This document shows positions 13,981 to 16,192 of a stretch of 16,192 nt of DNA, in pieces. Positions within the stretch are counted from its first letter, which is position 1. Each line of letters begins with the position of its first letter. The translations under genes were made by a program, and so were the position numbers. Origin of the DNA: Acidobacteriota bacterium (GTDB lineage Bacteria; Acidobacteriota; Blastocatellia; Pyrinomonadales; Pyrinomonadaceae); contig JABFSB010000552.1 of the NCBI GenBank assembly GCA_013140875.1, positions 1-16,192 on the forward strand. Direction: 5' to 3'. The notes below the pieces were generated by a model. It ran no database searches, was not told where the DNA came from, and was given only the letters and a program-made list of their open reading frames with translations.

Positions 13981-15147
13981 TTAATCGACGCCGAAAAGAA
14001 TATCCATCGTGAGTTGATCGAGACGTTCGTACTTTAAGCCTTTCGATGCGATCTCCGCACGGTCGAATTGCCTTGACAGCAGTGAAGCGGCCCCGTCCTG
14101 AGTAAAGCTTCCAACGTGATTGTCCTTATTCGCTCCTTCGATTTCGGCCAGGATCGACCCGATCTCCTCGTGTTTGTTCCAGCGCTCGGCCTTGTCCTTC
14201 AAAATCAAATATGTCTTCATACACCCGCGTGCAAAATCCTTGACTCCATCATAATCCTCGGTTCTGTAGGCATGCGCGTCGAAATGCCGCATTCCCTGGT
14301 ATCCGACATCCTCTAGGAACTTGACCAGCCAAAAAGATTGTTTCGGACTGACCGAAGCAAACCGCAGGTCCTGGTCGTATCGTCCCGGCACCTGATCGTT
14401 GAGATCGATGTGAAACAGCTTTCCGGCTTCCCATGCCTGCGCCACGGCGTGGGACATGTTCAGCCCCGGCATTTGCTCGTGCGCGACCTCAGGATTTACG
14501 CCGACCATTTCCTTGTTTTCGAGCGTTTCGATAAACGCCAGATATGCTCCGGTCGTCGGAAAATAGATGTCGGCCCGCGGCTCGTTCGGTTTCGCTTCGA
14601 GGGCGAACTTGTAGCCGTAGTTCTGCGACTTGCTGTATTCGCAGAGATAATCGAGAGCTTCGCGAAAACGCTTGATCGCGTCGGTCGTCTTGCGGCAGGC
14701 GTCCGTCTCGACGCCTTCGCGGCCGCCCCAAAGCACGAAAGTTTCGGCATCGAATTCCGCTCCGAGGTCCATCGCGCGCATCGTCTTTTGAACGGCGTAC
14801 GCCCTAACCCTCGTATCGTTTGCGGTGAAGGCACCGTCCCGAAAGATCGGTTCGTAAAACAAATTGACGGTCGCCATCGGGACCTTGATATTGTTATCGT
14901 CGCAGGCTTTTTTGAAATCACGGACGATCGCATCTTGTTCCGCCGCGGTAGAGTCGATGGGCACTAGATCGTTGTCGTGAAAATTAACGCCGTATGCGCC
15001 GACCTCTGCCAACATTTCGACGATCTCGACCGACGAGAGTTTTGCCCGAACTTGCGTTCCAAACGGATCGGCCCCGCGATTGCCGACGGTCCAGAGCCCA
15101 AAAGTGAATTTGTGCTCCGGTTTCGGCGCGTATTTGTCGTTACTCAT
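13981..15147 (-). CDS. xylA: Xylose isomerase (class I, short type)
   Basis: Cytosolic TIM-barrel metalloenzyme converting D-xylose to D-xylulose (and D-glucose to D-fructose). The 388 residues match the short class known from actinobacteria; the long class has an extra N-terminal stretch of about 50 residues. Catalytic and metal residues are in place: His57 in NFHDND, Trp140 in FVLWGGREG, Glu184 and Lys186 in FALEAKPNEPR, Glu220 and His223 in GVNPEVAHEQM (family usually GLNPEVGHEQM), Asp248 in FHIDLNDQ, Asp258/Asp260, and Asp290 in RHFDAHAYR. A GGGAGA Shine-Dalgarno lies 10 nt before the ATG. It starts 15 nt after the xylB stop, so the two are co-transcribed with the kinase gene first. Confidence 0.97.
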   Translation of the reverse strand: MSNDKYAPKPEHKFTFGLWTVGNRGADPFGTQVRAKLSSVEIVEMLAEVGAYGVNFHDNDLVPIDSTAAEQDAIVRDFKKACDDNNIKVPMATVNLFYEPIFRDGAFTANDTRVRAYAVQKTMRAMDLGAEFDAETFVLWGGREGVETDACRKTTDAIKRFREALDYLCEYSKSQNYGYKFALEAKPNEPRADIYFPTTGAYLAFIETLENKEMVGVNPEVAHEQMPGLNMSHAVAQAWEAGKLFHIDLNDQVPGRYDQDLRFASVSPKQSFWLVKFLEDVGYQGMRHFDAHAYRTEDYDGVKDFARGCMKTYLILKDKAERWNKHEEIGSILAEIEGANKDNHVGSFTQDGAASLLSRQFDRAEIASKGLKYERLDQLTMDILFGVD

Positions 15148-15162
15148 AGTTTTCTTGTCTCC

Positions 15163-16192
15163 CTACGCATTGGCTTTTGCAATAGTTTTCATTGCCGGAG
15201 CCAGAGCTGAATAAAGCATTTTATAAGCCTCGTAAGCGCGATCTAGGATGCCGATCGATTCTGCGTCCGGCTCGACAGTTTCAGCCACGCGGATCGATCT
15301 TTCGCACGCTTCGTCCACTGAATTCCACGCTCCCGCTCCGACGCCGGCAAGGATTGCCGCTCCGAATGCGGCACCTTGGTCCGCCTCCAGGATCTCTACC
15401 GATCGCCCGTAAACGCTGGCCTGGATCGCCCGCCATATATGTGAGGTAGCACCGCCGCCGCCGAGCCTGATCGATGAAACTTCCGCACCGGTTTCCTTAA
15501 ATATCTCGAGCGAATCGCGAAGCGAAAAAGCTACACCTTCCATTATTGCCCGCGTAAGGTGAGGCCTGGTATGACTCGCCGTAAGGCCGACAAACGCCGC
15601 TCGCGCCTGCGGATCAAGGTGCGGAGTGCGTTCGCCCATCAGATAGGGAAGCCAAAGCGCTCCGTCAGAGCCGGCCTGGATCGCTGCCGCCTCGTCGTCC
15701 AGATCATTAAAGCTTTTTCCTTCGGCGAGGTTTTGCCGGAACCACTTCAATGACAGCCCGGCGGCGAGGGTCACGCCCGTGTTGTGCCACCGGCCCGGGA
15801 TCGCGTGGCATAGCGTATGAATCCTGCCCTTAAGGTCGAGTTTCGGCTGTTCAGTAACGCCAAAGACCACGCCCGAAGTACCAATGGTCACGCTGACGGT
15901 TCCGGGACGGGTGACACCCATTCCGACCGCGCCCGCGGCATTATCGCCGGCTCCAGCGATGATCGCAGTTCCGGTTTTTAAGCCGGTTGCCTCGGATGCG
16001 GATCGAGATACCGAACCCGTCACTTCAATCGATTCGTACACTCTCGGCATCAGGCTTTTTTCGATCTGAAATTCTTCGAGCATTTCGTCCGACCATTTTC
16101 GGTTACGGACGTCGAAAAGAAGCGTGCCGGATGCGTCCGCTGCGTCGGTTGCCTTGTCGCCGGTCAACCGCAGACGGATGTAGTCTTTCGGC
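15163..16192 (-). CDS. xylB: Xylulokinase, C-terminal two thirds, 5' end beyond right edge
   Basis: FGGY-family sugar kinase that phosphorylates D-xylulose to xylulose-5-phosphate for the pentose phosphate pathway. 342 residues are visible, from PKDYIRLRLTGDKATDAADA to the TAG at 15163-15165; the frame is open to the window edge and the family is about 490-510 residues, so some 150 N-terminal residues are missing. Visible landmarks are AGAGDNAAGAVGMG with the catalytic-base Asp, the phosphate-binding TIGTSGVVFG, YLMGERTPHLDPQARAAFVG, and the C-terminal nucleotide-binding IRLGGGGATSHIWRAIQA followed by QGAAFGAAILAG. It is the upstream partner of xylA. Confidence 0.96.
   Translation of the reverse strand, partial: PKDYIRLRLTGDKATDAADASGTLLFDVRNRKWSDEMLEEFQIEKSLMPRVYESIEVTGSVSRSASEATGLKTGTAIIAGAGDNAAGAVGMGVTRPGTVSVTIGTSGVVFGVTEQPKLDLKGRIHTLCHAIPGRWHNTGVTLAAGLSLKWFRQNLAEGKSFNDLDDEAAAIQAGSDGALWLPYLMGERTPHLDPQARAAFVGLTASHTRPHLTRAIMEGVAFSLRDSLEIFKETGAEVSSIRLGGGGATSHIWRAIQASVYGRSVEILEADQGAAFGAAILAGVGAGAWNSVDEACERSIRVAETVEPDAESIGILDRAYEAYKMLYSALAPAMKTIAKANA

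Noticed and set aside
1..16192. CRISPR arrays, insertion sequences, integrase or phage genes
   Set aside because: No regularly spaced repeats, transposase or integrase motifs, or terminal inverted repeats were seen in either strand.

Overview
The window looks like a chromosomal segment of an Acidobacteriota bacterium, most likely a Blastocatellia/Pyrinomonadaceae-type soil organism. This is inferred from the mix of genes: a very large Oar-like TonB-dependent receptor with an N-terminal carboxypeptidase-regulatory domain, an FG-GAP/ASPIC-UnbV (CRTAC1-type) protein and a multiheme cytochrome-TPR fusion, beside ordinary heterotrophic metabolism. Every protein gene lies on the minus strand; only one tRNA and a candidate small RNA lie on the plus strand. 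The genes are therefore read from the right edge to the left.

Right to left: (1) xylB (5' end outside the window) and xylA, 15 nt apart, form a D-xylose catabolic operon (13981-16192). (2) After a 120-nt spacer with a candidate promoter/operator come five tightly spaced genes for exported proteins (13860 to 4466; gaps 55, 47, 48 and 17 nt): a pentaheme cytochrome c-TPR protein, a CRTAC1-type seven-blade FG-GAP protein, a 1120-residue outer-membrane receptor, a small secreted protein of unknown function, and a secreted two-domain carboxymuconolactone-decarboxylase/AhpD-like protein. They look like one envelope redox/uptake operon of unknown substrate. (3) acs, acetyl-CoA synthetase, follows with its own candidate promoter. 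(4) A small toxin-antitoxin pair (PemK/MazF-type toxin) lies between acs and the next operon. (5) mtnB, mtnD and the start of mtnC carry out consecutive steps of the universal methionine salvage pathway; mtnC runs off the left edge.

The most unusual part is the 249-nt gap between mtnB and mtnD. It holds, on the plus strand, a tRNA gene whose anticodon by position is CGC but which lacks the alanine G3:U70 signal, and directly after it a promoter-like sequence, about 80 nt of foldable sequence and an intrinsic terminator. Two stretches of that 80-nt unit are exact or near-exact complements of the two halves of the neighbouring tRNA's anticodon arm, in circularly permuted order, each placed mainly in a predicted hairpin loop. 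It could be a small RNA that contacts the tRNA, or a permuted inverted relic of a tRNA.
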